Positions 6,220 through 6,230 of a stretch of DNA of 6,230 nt are shown here, piece after piece. How positions within the stretch are numbered: the stretch's first letter is position 1; each line of letters starts with the position of its first letter. A program made the position numbers and the translations under genes. The notes under the pieces were generated by a model that searched no databases, was not told the DNA's origin, and saw nothing but the letters and a program-made list of their open reading frames with translations. The stretch is from Treponema sp. (GTDB lineage Bacteria; Spirochaetota; Spirochaetia; Treponematales; Breznakiellaceae). The stretch is from contig JAISYA010000253.1 in assembly GCA_031270205.1 (NCBI GenBank), forward strand, positions 1 to 6,230, written 5' to 3'.

Positions 6220-6230
6220 GCCTCCGCGGG
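6216..6230 (+). CDS. Possible start of the next operon gene, cut by the window end
   Basis: An ATG at 6216-6218 overlaps the TGA stop of the pallilysin-like gene (ATGA), the same arrangement as the junction at 4696-4699. It reads MSLRG before the window ends. Five codons say nothing about function. The only purine-rich stretch, AGGA at 6212-6215, lies too close to act as a normal ribosome site, so initiation would depend on coupling. Confidence 0.35.

Overview
The window looks like chromosomal DNA from a spirochaete of the Treponema type. This rests on a pyruvate phosphate dikinase gene followed by a secreted von Willebrand A (vWFA) protein and a pallilysin-like surface protein. As I recall, ppdK, the vWFA protein Tp0750 and pallilysin Tp0751 also lie close together in Treponema pallidum. 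The DNA is fairly GC-rich by eye (above half), well above the small-genome treponemes, which would suit a host-gut or environmental relative. The genus is an inference; no rRNA or other decisive marker is present.

Layout, all on the + strand. Positions 1-33 hold nothing I can interpret. A good sigma-70-type promoter (34-61) and a GGAGG site precede ppdK (85-2928), a complete pyruvate phosphate dikinase. Its last ~55 codons encode an unusual Lys/Ala/Pro-rich, histone-H1-like tail built from a 45-bp tandem repeat. A strong hairpin terminator (2963-3009) closes that unit. A 216-bp gap (2929-3144) holds the terminator, two -10-like boxes and two competing translation starts.

The second unit appears to be an operon: a small exported vWFA-like protein (3145-3711), a DHH/DHHA1 phosphoesterase of the NrnA type (3725-4699, 13 bp downstream), and a 507-residue membrane-anchored pallilysin-related protein (4696-6219, ATGA overlap). 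A further gene may start at 6216, again with an ATGA overlap, just before the window ends.

Functionally, ppdK belongs to PPi-linked glycolysis of a fermentative anaerobe. The operon mixes one cytoplasmic nucleotide/nanoRNA enzyme with two envelope proteins related to a host-interaction pair of T. pallidum. The most noteworthy points are the basic repeat tail on a metabolic enzyme, the apparent loss of the metal site in the vWFA protein, and the absence of an HEXXH motif in the pallilysin-like protein. I found no CRISPR array, mobile element, tRNA or rRNA.
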